Origin: a virus
DNA length: 50,291 nt
Direction: 5' to 3' (one strand)
IMG/VR virus record: IMGVR_UViG_3300011115_000220
Span: 1 to 50,291 of that record
Of the stretch, positions 1 to 10,700 are shown one piece after another (position 1 is the first letter of the stretch; each line of letters begins with the position of its first letter). The notes beneath the pieces are model-generated. The model made no database searches. It was not told the DNA's origin and was given only the letters and a program-made list of their open reading frames with translations. A program made the translations under genes and the position numbers.

Positions 1-1
1 T

Positions 2-1012
2 GGCACTGGGTCAACTTCTGGCACTGGTGGAACTGATGGGACTACTCCTGGCACTGCAGGTACTGGGGGAACTGGTACGGGCGGAACTGGAACTGGTGGT
101 ACGGGAACTGGCGGAACTGGAACCGGTGGAACTGGTACGGGTACTGGTGGTACGGGTGTTGGTGGTACAGGTACTGGTGGGGATGGAACTGGCGGCACGG
201 GAACTAGTGGAACTGGAACTGCAGGTACTGGCACTGGTGGTACAGGAACTGGTACTGATGGAACTGGCGTTGGTGGTACTGGAACCGGAGGCGATGGAAC
301 TGGTGGTACTGGAACCGGAACTGGTACGGGCGGAACTGGAACCGGTGGTACTGGAACTGGAACTGGCGGCACGGGTATTGGCGGAACTGGTACTGGCGGT
401 GGCGATGGCGGCGATGGAGGTGACGGGGGTGATGGTGGCGATGGGGGCGAGGGCGGAGATGGCGGAGATGGTGGTGACGGGGGGGAGGGCGGGGATGGTG
501 GCGATGGTGGTACACCTGTAGTATTGCCCCCTGTGGTAGTGCCTCCTGTGGTAGTGCCCCCTAGAACTCCAGTGACTCCGGTGACACCTTACGTGCCTAC
601 TGTTACGGCACCTAACAGGAACATTTATCGTTCGCAGTATCAAAACTATGCTGACCCATTGACGATGTTCAATGCAAGCAACTACGGCAGAGACCCAGCA
701 ACTTCTGCTGGGTATAACTACGCCACTGCTTCCGGTAATATGGGAATTGATCAGTTGAATCAAAACCTACGTGCTTTTGCAGATCAACAAATGGCCCAAA
801 CATATCCTGATGGTTCTCCTCGGGGCGCGGATATGAATCAAGTATTAGCAGAAATGCGTAGGTCAGGACTAACTGCTACTGATTTGGAAAATGCTCGTTA
901 CGGACGCACAACTGGTCTAAACACACCGTTTAGCCAATACAACAAACAACAGCCCACTGCACGAACATTTGGTGGTGGCATTGCAGAATTGATTAAGAAC
1001 TTGCCTAAATGA
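2..1012 (+). CDS. Gly/Thr-repeat fibre-like structural protein, 5' truncated
   Basis: The frame beginning at base 2 is open without a stop to the TGA at 1010-1012, so the gene enters from outside the window; 336 residues are visible. Roughly the first 170 residues are almost pure Gly, Thr and Asp: GTG, GTGGTG and then GDGGDG units. A Pro/Val linker follows (PPVVVPPVVVPP), then a globular C-terminal part of about 130 residues. The only start codons available inside the frame, such as TTG 524, would cut the protein in the middle of the linker and are not credible. Low-complexity Gly-rich shafts are typical of phage fibres or spikes. It overlaps the next gene by ATGA, at the head of the internal-virion-protein operon. 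Exact function is not recognised. Confidence 0.75.
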   Translation, partial: GTGSTSGTGGTDGTTPGTAGTGGTGTGGTGTGGTGTGGTGTGGTGTGTGGTGVGGTGTGGDGTGGTGTSGTGTAGTGTGGTGTGTDGTGVGGTGTGGDGTGGTGTGTGTGGTGTGGTGTGTGGTGIGGTGTGGGDGGDGGDGGDGGDGGEGGDGGDGGDGGEGGDGGDGGTPVVLPPVVVPPVVVPPRTPVTPVTPYVPTVTAPNRNIYRSQYQNYADPLTMFNASNYGRDPATSAGYNYATASGNMGIDQLNQNLRAFADQQMAQTYPDGSPRGADMNQVLAEMRRSGLTATDLENARYGRTTGLNTPFSQYNKQQPTARTFGGGIAELIKNLPK

Positions 1013-1440
1013 GCTTAAAAATTAGTCACGTTGAAACTAACTATGTCCAGCAAGTCTGGCCTATGGTAAAACCCTTCCTAGAAGAAGCCATGGTAAAAGG
1101 TGGCGACTTTCCGGATTGGGCGCAGGATTACACGGTTGACCATATACAAAGCTTTCTTACAAATGGCGCTTGGCTGCTTGTTGTTGCTGTAGATGAGGAA
1201 GGTACTGTGCATGGTGCCACCACTGTTTCGTTTATTAATTACCCTATGCACAGGGTAGCGTTTGTAACGGCTATTGGTGGCAAACTTATTTCTAGCCAAA
1301 ATACTTTTGACCAGTTTAAAGCCTTGTTAAAACTGCGTGGTGCAACGAAAATACAGGGGTACGGACGAGATGCAATCGTTCGCCTCTGGAAACGATATAA
1401 CTTTGAACCCAGAAATACCCTTGTTGAGGTACTAATATGA
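1009..1440 (+). CDS. GNAT-like (N-acetyltransferase-fold) virion-operon protein
   Basis: This 143-residue protein starts in an ATGA overlap with the fibre gene. The central strand WLLVVAVDEEGTVHGATTV followed by a second strand (RVAFVTAIGGKL), and the late helix-strand with RLWKRYNFEP, fit the layout of GNAT acetyltransferases, in which a protein first contacts acetyl-CoA through strand 4. No clear Q/RxxGxG/A acetyl-CoA loop is visible, so it may be a non-catalytic fold. In T7-like phages a small protein of this kind (gp13) precedes the internal core proteins, and here too it precedes a Gln/Ala-rich protein and a transglycosylase protein. The role in virion assembly is inferred from that order only. 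Confidence 0.55.
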   Translation: MSLKISHVETNYVQQVWPMVKPFLEEAMVKGGDFPDWAQDYTVDHIQSFLTNGAWLLVVAVDEEGTVHGATTVSFINYPMHRVAFVTAIGGKLISSQNTFDQFKALLKLRGATKIQGYGRDAIVRLWKRYNFEPRNTLVEVLI

Positions 1441-2678
1441 GCTATTCCCGCCGAGAACTTTATGCCATGGGCGAGCCCCTTGGTGAGTCTGTTACCCGCC
1501 TTAAACCCGGCGGTGGTCGCATTTATGGTGGCGGTGGCGGTGGCCCAACATCTTCAACAACCAACACATCTAACATTCCTGATTGGCTGCGCCCTCAAGT
1601 TGAGACTGTGCTTGGCGGCTCTATGGAAGAGCTATTTGATACTAAAGCTGCTATAGACCCAACAACTAATCAACCTATCTTAAATGATTCAGGGCAACCA
1701 GTAAAAAATGTTACTGGTGTCAAAAAAGATACATTCAAACCATATAGCGGTGACCCACGAGACTACGTAGCTGGCTTCAGTCCTTTGCAGCAACAAGTTC
1801 AGTACAACGCTGCAAACCTGCAAGTACCCGGTCAATACAACCAAGCAACTGGTTTGACTGGTCTTAGCGGTATGGGCGCTCTTGGTACTGCACAGCAAGC
1901 GCAAGGTGTAGGTAGTGATTATTTAAGCGCAACAAGTAACGTATATAACCCTAAAACTGGCGGATACGATGCAAGTAATGCGGTAGGTTCTTTCATGTCG
2001 CCTTACATGCAGAATGTGGTTGATATTCAGAACCAAGCTGCACAGCGTCAAGCAGATATTGCTAGGACACAACGTCAAGCGCAAGCTACTAAGTCTGGTG
2101 CTTTTGGTGGTAGCCGCCAAGCAATTGAGAATGCTGAAGCTAATCGTTCGTTGCAGAGCATGATGAACAACAATCAGTTGCAAGGACAACAAGCCGCATA
2201 TCAAGGCGCACTGCAAAACATGCAGTATGGCGCTGGTCTTGGCCTGCAAGGGTTAAATACAGCCCAACAAGGTTACGGCATGGCTGGGCAAGCTGGTGCG
2301 GGTTTAGCAAATATTGGCAATCAACAGTTGGGCGCACAGCAAGGCATTCTTGGTTTGCAACAACAAATTGGTGGTCAACAGCAAGGCCAAGAGCAGCAGA
2401 TTATCAATCAAGCTATTCAGAACTACGCCAACCAACAGCAAGCTCCTATGCAAGCGTACAACCAGTACAACGCTTTGTTGCGTGGCTACGCTATACCTGG
2501 CATGACATCTACGCAGTATCAAGCTGCGCCTAGTATGACTTCACAAATTGCCGGTCTTGGCACAGCAGCGGCTGGTGCTTACGGCTTGATGAAGCGTGCA
2601 GGGGGTACTATCAAAGAACCAAAGGGCCAAGGTATTGATACACTTGGTTTGCGTAACGCTTTGAATGCGGGGAAATAA
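1437..2678 (+). CDS. Gln/Ala/Gly-rich internal virion (ejection) protein candidate
   Basis: This 413-residue protein starts in an ATGA overlap. Residues 1-45 are Gly-rich and disordered. Residues about 185-330 are a long Gln/Ala/Gly/Asn-rich tract (QAAQRQADIARTQRQAQATK and onwards) that should be mostly helical. A glycine-rich hydrophobic stretch follows near residues 365-390 (IAGLGTAAAGAYGLM), then a C-terminal AGGTIKEPKGQG tail. Such helical, membrane-active proteins next to a lytic transglycosylase are typical of podoviral core or ejection proteins (T7 gp14, P22 gp7 type). Homology is not demonstrated; the call rests on composition and gene order. It ends in TAATG with the next gene. Confidence 0.55.
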   Translation: MSYSRRELYAMGEPLGESVTRLKPGGGRIYGGGGGGPTSSTTNTSNIPDWLRPQVETVLGGSMEELFDTKAAIDPTTNQPILNDSGQPVKNVTGVKKDTFKPYSGDPRDYVAGFSPLQQQVQYNAANLQVPGQYNQATGLTGLSGMGALGTAQQAQGVGSDYLSATSNVYNPKTGGYDASNAVGSFMSPYMQNVVDIQNQAAQRQADIARTQRQAQATKSGAFGGSRQAIENAEANRSLQSMMNNNQLQGQQAAYQGALQNMQYGAGLGLQGLNTAQQGYGMAGQAGAGLANIGNQQLGAQQGILGLQQQIGGQQQGQEQQIINQAIQNYANQQQAPMQAYNQYNALLRGYAIPGMTSTQYQAAPSMTSQIAGLGTAAAGAYGLMKRAGGTIKEPKGQGIDTLGLRNALNAGK

Positions 2679-4696
2679 TGAACGGCATTGCCCAAAAAAT
2701 TATCGCTGATCCCGATAGCTACTCTATTGACATGCTTACGGATGGTGTGCAGAACGGCACAGTTCCTGCCTATATTGGCATTCCATTAATTCAAGAAAAG
2801 ACGCAAGCTTTAAAACAGCAACAAGCTTTGATGGGTGGAATGCAACAAGCGCAACCGCCTATTGCTCAAGAAGTATTGGCTGAAGCGGCGCAAGCAACTA
2901 CTCCAGTTGGTATTCCCGGCCTTCAATCTAATCTTCCCGTAGCCACCGGTGCTGGTGGAGGCATTGTTGCTTTTGCCGAAGGTGGTGAAGCTGACGATGA
3001 AGAAGATGACGATGAACTTGGCATGAGCGAAGATGAAAAACAATTGTTTAACATCATGCGTAGCCGCATGGCGTCTGGTGACGAGTACGAAGAAATGGCT
3101 GGTATTGGCGCATTGCCTGCCGGTGTTTCCAAGGCTGTAGCTACTAAACGTGAAGTTTCTTCTAAAGTTGGCAACGAGCCCAAGCAAACTAGAAGCGAAG
3201 GCATTACGCAGTTGACTAAAGAAGGCATGGCTCCTGAGTCGCTGATCAACAAGATTATGCAAAAAGAAAGTGGTGGACGTCGTTATGATAAAGACGGCAA
3301 TCTATTGACTTCTCCAAAGGGTGCGCAAGGCGAAATGCAAGTAATGCCCGGAACGGCACGTGACCCCGGTTTTGGTATTCGCCCTGCCCGTGCAGGTGAT
3401 CCTGATGACTTAGCCCGTGTGGGTCGTGAGTACTTTAACGTAATGTTGGATAAATATAAAAATCCAAAGTTAGCAGCAATTGCTTACAACTGGGGGCCTG
3501 GTAATACAGACAAATGGTTGATGGCTGGCGCGGATATGTCCAAGTTGCCTAAAGAAACCAGAGACTACTCACGTGACATGGCTGCTGGCGGTGCTGTGCA
3601 TTTCCAAAGTGGCGGAATAAATAACCCTTTTAGTAGATATGCATCGCCAGAGATATCTAGCCAGATTGGTATTATTGATCAGCAAATTGCTGATGCTGAA
3701 GAAGAAATTAAACAGTTTAAAAATAACCAACCCCCTGCTGGTAGCCAAGAGTTTATGGGGTGGAAACAAAAACTTAATGAGTCTATGGCGCGTAAAAACG
3801 CTTTAGAAGTTGGGTATAAAAATTTAGCGGAACAAACTGGTGCTGCAAGGCCATATCTCGGCAATATGATGCAGCAAGCTACTGGCGTTGGTAAACCTCC
3901 AGAAATTCTTAAAACACCACCACCCTCGCCACCAGCTAAACCGGTACAAAATACACCAGCCCCACAAAAAATGGATATGGTTAACCCTGACGAAGCGGCC
4001 TTAGCTGCGGAAAAAGCTGCTAGGTATACCCCACCAACAGCAGGGGCGGCTAAAGCCGAAGAGCCCTCACTTGTTAACCCAATGGGTGACTACATTGGTG
4101 ACTATGCTTCGTATCTTAAAGATCGCAGGGGAGAACTGGCTAAAGACAAAGAGACCAATAAATACTTGGCGCTCTTACAAGCTGGTCTTGGCATGATGGG
4201 CGGTACATCTCGTTACGCTGGCGCAAACATTGGTCAGGGCGCGAGTCAGGGCATAGCCGCATACATGGCAGGGCGCAAGCAAGAGTCTGCTGATGACCGT
4301 GCAATCCAGCAAGGTATGTTGGGCTTATCCCGTGCAGACCTGTACAACAAGATGCACTTGGAAGATATCAAGCGTAAAGCACTTGCGGATAACAACATGA
4401 AGTTGTATCGTGAGGCTACCTTAGCTATTAACCAACAAAACGCCGCAACTAATGCTGCTAAAGCAAAAATTATGGGGACTCGTGCAACTCAAGAGTTCAA
4501 CATAAAAGCTGATAAAGCTTGGCGTGAAAGTGAAGATTACGCACGTCTAATCAAAGACTTAAAAGGTCAGAAGAAAGACTGGGCTAACGATACCAAGTTG
4601 CAAACTAAATACGAACAAGAGCGTAGGAAATATATTCAGGGTTATTTAGCCGAAAACCAAAGTGGTGCTGGTATCCTTGATGCCGAAGACGCATAA
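2678..4696 (+). CDS. Internal virion protein with lytic transglycosylase domain
   Basis: This 672-residue protein contains a soluble-lytic-transglycosylase (SLT) domain at residues about 185-290. The catalytic glutamate is E197 in QKESGGRRYD, followed by GAQGEMQVMPGTARDP and LAAIAYNWGPG, which are the standard SLT motifs. The domain would cut peptidoglycan glycan strands locally while DNA is ejected. Before it come GGIVAFAEGGEAD and an acidic linker; after it come AAGGAVHFQSGG, a coiled-coil stretch (residues 340-390) and a Lys-rich helical C-terminus. The AxGGxVxFxxGG segments look like short interaction or linker motifs. The start is fixed by TAATG coupling. In T7 the equivalent activity sits at the N-terminus of gp16. 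No separate endolysin is visible, so this domain may be the only muralytic enzyme in the window. Confidence 0.85.
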   Translation: MNGIAQKIIADPDSYSIDMLTDGVQNGTVPAYIGIPLIQEKTQALKQQQALMGGMQQAQPPIAQEVLAEAAQATTPVGIPGLQSNLPVATGAGGGIVAFAEGGEADDEEDDDELGMSEDEKQLFNIMRSRMASGDEYEEMAGIGALPAGVSKAVATKREVSSKVGNEPKQTRSEGITQLTKEGMAPESLINKIMQKESGGRRYDKDGNLLTSPKGAQGEMQVMPGTARDPGFGIRPARAGDPDDLARVGREYFNVMLDKYKNPKLAAIAYNWGPGNTDKWLMAGADMSKLPKETRDYSRDMAAGGAVHFQSGGINNPFSRYASPEISSQIGIIDQQIADAEEEIKQFKNNQPPAGSQEFMGWKQKLNESMARKNALEVGYKNLAEQTGAARPYLGNMMQQATGVGKPPEILKTPPPSPPAKPVQNTPAPQKMDMVNPDEAALAAEKAARYTPPTAGAAKAEEPSLVNPMGDYIGDYASYLKDRRGELAKDKETNKYLALLQAGLGMMGGTSRYAGANIGQGASQGIAAYMAGRKQESADDRAIQQGMLGLSRADLYNKMHLEDIKRKALADNNMKLYREATLAINQQNAATNAAKAKIMGTRATQEFNIKADKAWRESEDYARLIKDLKGQKKDWANDTKLQTKYEQERRKYIQGYLAENQSGAGILDAEDA

Positions 4697-4715
4697 AATT
4701 TAAATTTAATTTGCC

Positions 4716-7700
4716 ATGATCCTTAACCTTCCTAAAATCGGGCTAGTACGTTTTCGTGATGACCTGTCTGAAGCGGAGCTTGATGGTCAATTAGAACGGC
4801 TTTCCAAAAAATACGACTTTGAGATTCCACGTGGGCAGTTGACCACTGGTGAGATGTTTAGTAAATCCCTGTCTCGTGGGGCTAAACAGCTAGGGTCTAC
4901 GTTTGGTGATGTTATCCCTGCAATGGGAGCATCTGCGCTTGGCTTTGATGAGTACGCTGCTAAGCAGATGGAGGAAGCACAGGATACTCAAAGAGAAATC
5001 AATAAGTACTATGCGCCTCAGTACCGTGATACTGGTGACATTAAAGGTATTGGTGACCTTCCCGGCTTTGCATTAGAGACAATTACTGAACAAATCCCTA
5101 ATATTGCCACTGCGCTTGTACCCGGTGGTATTGGTGGAACTATTGCTCGTCGTGCTGGTGTTGCTGCGGCTGAACGCGCCGCTATGCCACTTATTGAGTC
5201 TGGCGCTACTGCCGCTGAACTTGCTCGTGTAGCCGGTCGCACTGGCGCAGAGTACGCTACACGTGGTCAAAACCTTGGAGTCTTTCTAGGCTCTTACGCG
5301 CAGAACGCTCCAGAAGTATTCCAAAACATCTATGAGAAAACCGGTGAACTTGCTCCCGGCGCAGCCATGTTGTTTGGTTCCGCATCTGCTGCGCTTGATT
5401 CTGTATTGCCTGCTCAGTTGCTTAGAAATGTAACTGGCCCAGTAAAAGTCGGCATCATTGAAAAACTTCTTGAACGCTCTGGCATGGACAAGGGCTTGCT
5501 GCGTTCAGTAAGCGCTGGAATGTTAAAAGGTACTGGCGCTGAGTCACTGACCGAAGGTATGCAAGAAGCCATCAGTATTGCTGCTGAAAACTTTGTAGAC
5601 AAACATGAAGCCGTCTTTGGTAGCAGAGAGTGGAACCGCATCATGGAATCTGCCGTGCGTGGCGCAGTGGCTGGCGGTGCGTTTGGTGGTGTAGGTGGTG
5701 GGGCAGAAGCTTTCCGTGCGGGTCAAGAACGTAAAGGCCAGTATGCACAAGCAATGGCTCAACGTCAGCAACGTTTGCTTGCCGGAGAAGTTGGACGCCA
5801 AAGTGAACAGATTGAAAGTTTTGGCGCAGATCAACAGCAAATGCAGCTACCCGGTTTTGAGATTGGGCCTGCCTCTGGATTGCTACCCCCTGCCGAACCC
5901 GCCCCACCAGTACTTAAAGAACCAAAAGGCAAACAACTAGGCTTGTTTGGTGATGAAGGTTTGCCTACTAAAGAGGCAGAAGCCAGTAAACTAAGGGGCG
6001 ATAAAGCCATTGCAAACCAAGAACGGTTGGCACAGCAACGTGAATCCGCTGAAGTAAAAGCCGCCCAAGCAAAACTTAAAGCCGCTATCAATGATCTTAC
6101 AGATACGCCTACTAACTTAGTTGGGTTGGCTAAACAGCCATCACCACTAGCGCAAACAATTGCACAGGCGCAGGGAGATTTAGACGCTCTAGCCAGTAAG
6201 CGTGGCCCTAAAGCGGAAGCTATACCTGAACCAAAAGTTGTGCAAAAAGCTACACCACTTACACCACAACAACTTCCAACAACGATTAACGATGAAGTAC
6301 TTAAAGGACTGGGTATTGGGCATACTGCAATTCTTCGCAAGAACAAGTTACTCGAAGGCAAAGACATCTCCAAACCAGCAGATGCCGCAGAAGTCAAACG
6401 TATTCTTGAAGCCTACGCAGAAAACCGTAGTGAACCCATTCGTCAAAAAATTGAAGCCTACCTTAGTAGACCCGAATTCCAAGGAGCGCAGAATGTTGCA
6501 GGACTTAACGCCGAGCCAAGTGGAGGAAGCCCTAGCGTGGATGGCGGATCCAATCTGGTCACCCCTGCCGAAACCGATGCGGGACTTAAACGAGATGGAG
6601 ATGTTTATGTTGAGCCGGATGTTGGAAACATTGATGCAAGAGAAGAACAGCCAGCCACTTCAGTAATTGAAGAAGAACAGCCAGCCCCTACAGTAACACT
6701 ACCACCGGAAGTACAAGCCGCTAAGGATTTATTGGATGCAATAGATAAAGGTGGCGTTCCGCTAAACCCAAGCAAAATTAATGCAATTGCTAGAAACCTT
6801 GGGCTTGAAGTTAAAAAATCAGCAAAACCTGAAGAAACAATTGCAAGATTACGTGAAGCTGTAGCTCGCGCAGCCCAACCTATGGGTTTTATTGATACTC
6901 AACTTGACGAAGGAACCACAAGTGGCATTGAAACCTCTGAAACTATCGAAGCAGCGCAAGAAGGACAAACGCAATCAGTTGCCGGAGAACCTCTAAGCAA
7001 AAAGGCTGCTACAGATGAAAAGAAAGCCGAGAAAGGTGCTAGTGCAGATACGCAAGAACGCCGCACTTTTGTTCGCGCTATTGACAAGTTGGTTGACAAC
7101 CTCATCACATCTGAAATCCGCAAAGCAGAAAAGGCCGCTAACTTAAATACGGGTGAGGTGCAGTTGCCTACTACTTTTGTAGGTACGGATATTCATAATC
7201 TGTTGCGTTTACCACGTTTGTTAAGTGAGTTCATTCGTTTGCAGGAAGTTATTCCAAAGATTGAAGAAGCTCCGCAAAGAGCCAAGAACGAAAAAGCATT
7301 TAAACAAATTGCTGAAGGTATCAATCGTTCTGGTGTATTTGCCAAAGAAGCAATCGGCGCTCTTAATGGTGGGTTTCGTAATGACCCAGAGGCTTTATTA
7401 GGTGTGCTAAACAAAGCAGGTACTGAGTCGCTTGCAGATTTTGTGTCTGAAAAAATTGAAGCTGCTAAACAAGAAGTAGCAGCCCGTAGAAAAGAAGACC
7501 AACCTCCAGAGCCAAAGAAATCTACAAATCAGCTTTCTAAAACTAGGCTGAAAAGAGCTATTAATGAGGTCTACCACAACTGGACTAGAAGCAACAAGCA
7601 ACGTGCCGCATTTGAAGAGATGGTTAATCAAGGCAAAGGTCTTGAAGCCATTGACCAAGTTCTTGAGTCACTAGACCCAGAGAGCCGCCAAAATTTAAAG

Positions 7701-10700
7701 AGTGAGTTAAACTTTATTTACGGGCAGGAAATGTTCTTGCCTAAAGCTATTGGCCCTGCATTGGATGCTGATGGTCGTGCGCTTGCCGAGAAGGGTAACT
7801 TTAAAGACCTGCTCAGCCACATCATCAATAAGACCGACAACAAGTTGGTGCGTCAAATCCTACGCAAGATTCAGTCGTTAGGTATTGCACCTAAGATTGT
7901 GATTGGAGATGTTGGTAGAGAAAATCATGCAGGGGTGTATGACCCAGCTACCAACACAATTACGCTTGACCCAGATTTTGGTTTAAACCATCACACCATC
8001 ATTCACGAGACTGTGCACGCCGCAATCTCGCACGTACTGCGTAGCCCCAACAATAAGCTAACTCAAGCTTTTGTTCAGTTCTTTGAACAAATTAAGAACC
8101 AAATGGGTTCTGCCTATGGTGGTCAAGACATTCAAGAATTTGCTTCTGAGTTAGTAGGTAACCCAGAGTTCCAAGCCCTGCTTAAAACAATCAAAGCGCC
8201 TCGCAGTGAGAACATGTTTGTAAACATGATGCAGGCTATTGCTGAGTTCTTTGGGTTTCGCAACGCTTATAAAGAAGGCATGAAGTTTGTCAATGATGCA
8301 ATTGATATCTCTTCTAAGGTCGAAGTAACACCTGCTGAAAAGATGTTCTTAAGCATGGGTTCAGCCGTTAACTCTGCGTTTAATACAGTAGGTCAAATTG
8401 GGCAGAACATGCCTTCACTGGCAGGCCAAACGCTTGAAGATACCAAGAATTTGTTCTCTAACGTGAAAGACTTTGGCTGGATGAAAACAGCTATGGGTAT
8501 GTTGCGACTCGACAACATAAACACGTTGTACAAAAAAGAACTGCCATCTATCCAGAAGTTAATAGATGCACTTGAGTTACGTAATGGTATGCAAGAACAA
8601 CGCATATCTGCCATCAACAAAGACTACAAGCGGTTCTCTGATATTGCTAAGGCTAATCCGCAAGCTATGAAGCGTATGGACGACATGGCTATTGATGCCC
8701 GTTTATACGAAGTAGATCCGCTAGATGCAAACTTTAAGACTACACCTGCCAATGCCGCGCAGTACCATCGTTTGCGTAACATCTACACATCCTTACCTTC
8801 TGATGTGCAAACAGTCTATAGAGACATCCGTAACTTTTACACAAAGTCTTTGAATGAGTACGAGCAGTTGTTGCTTAGAAGCGTCTCTCCGTCACTTGCC
8901 GCAAAGCTTACTCAACAGTTTGCAACCCGTAAGAAGTTGACTGCGTACATCCCATTCTTGCGTAGCGGGGATTTTTGGTTGGAGTTTGCTGACCCTGCAA
9001 CTGGTGAGCGTGCTGCTATGGCTTTTGAGTCTATTCGTGAACGCCAGCAGTTTGTTGACACCATCCTTAAACCGCAAAATATTCAGAGTAAGAGCTACCG
9101 CAACTTACAAAACATTTTGTTTGACCCATCGTCAATTCCGCCAACATCATTTGTTGGTAAGATCATGGCTGATCTGCAAAAGCAGGGTGCAAGTCAACAA
9201 CAGCTTGATAGCGTATATCAGGCATACCTGACGCTTTTCCCTGCCGAGTCTATTGCTAAGCAGTTCCTCAAGTCTAAGAACGTACTTGGTATGGAACGAG
9301 ATATTGTCAAAGGCTACGGCACGACTGCGGTTAAGTGGGCGCGTAAGTTGTCTAGTTCTGAATACGCCCCACAAATTGATAGAGCACTAGGCGAAATTAA
9401 AGCACAAGCTGAAAACGTAAATCGTTTAGATGTAACCGCCGCCGCTGAAAATATCATGGAACAGAAAGAGTTCCTGCATAACCCAACGTTTAATGCGTTC
9501 ACACAAGCAGCTACAACTCTTAGTTACTTTGAGTACATTGCAGGTAACATTTCATCTGCTTTGATAAACATCACATCTCTACCTATGTTGGTGTGGCCTA
9601 TCCTTGGTGGTAAGTTTGGTTTTGACAAAACAACATCTGCCATGACTGCCGCCAGCCGTGTTGCAATCAATGGCATGGAGAAGGACGCAAGATACAAGAA
9701 GTTGTACGAAACGATGATGAACCACGGCCAGCTAGAGCACACAATGGCTCGTGAGGTGCTTGAGGGTCGTAGGCAAAAGACTACTGAGTTCACAGGACTC
9801 AAAGGTCGTATCCTTGATGGTCTTTCAATTCCGTTTGCCGCAACTGAACGCTACAACCGTGCTACCACTGCAATAGCCGCTTATGATTTGGCTCGTCAAA
9901 GTGGTATGAGCGAAGCTGATGCTATTCAATATGCAGTGACCACAACTAAAGATGTACATACCTCCGGCTTGGCGGCTACTGCTCCTAAGTGGATGCAGAA
10001 CCCAGTTGGGCGTGTATTCTTTACGTTTAAATCATTCGTATGGAACAGTGCATTTATAATGGCACGTGCTTTCCATCAAGCATTTAAGGGTGAGACTCCT
10101 GCTATCCAGCACGCTGCTCGCCGACAACTTCTTGGTACATACGGCATGGCTATGGCGTTTGGTGGTGTTAAGGGCATGCCGTTCTATGGTGCTATATCTA
10201 CACTTGCCACAATGATCCAAGCATTGTTTGGTGATGATGACGAGCCGTTTGATTTTAACGAAGAGATGCGTGACTTCTTTGGTGAGTTGGGCTACAAAGG
10301 TGCGTTTAACTACGTTACTAATCTTGAGTTGTCTAATCGTGTTGGTATTGCTACTGATCTGATCTTCCGTGATGACCCACGTGGTGTTGCAGAACATGGA
10401 TACATCTTGTCAGCCATGCAACAAATGTTTGGCCCTGCTGGTTCATACGCAGTTAGCGTAGGTAACGGTATTAACATGATCAAAGAAGGTAATGTTGAAC
10501 GTGGTGTTGAAGCCATCATGCCTAGCTTTGTTCGCAACGGTATGAAGGGCATACGCTACATGAGTGAAGGTGCGTTAACGTTGAAGGGTGACCCAGTTGA
10601 TGAAGACATTAACGCCTACAACTCATTGATGCAAGCCATTGGTTTTTCCCCTGCTGATTTGTCTAGCAACTATGAGAAGACTTCAGCCGCTAAATCTTAT

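Noticed and set aside
27-763. Overlapping frames on both strands across the Gly/Thr repeats
   Set aside because: They are by-products of the repeat; only the frame beginning at base 2 runs without a stop into the non-repeat C-terminal domain and ends next to the following gene.
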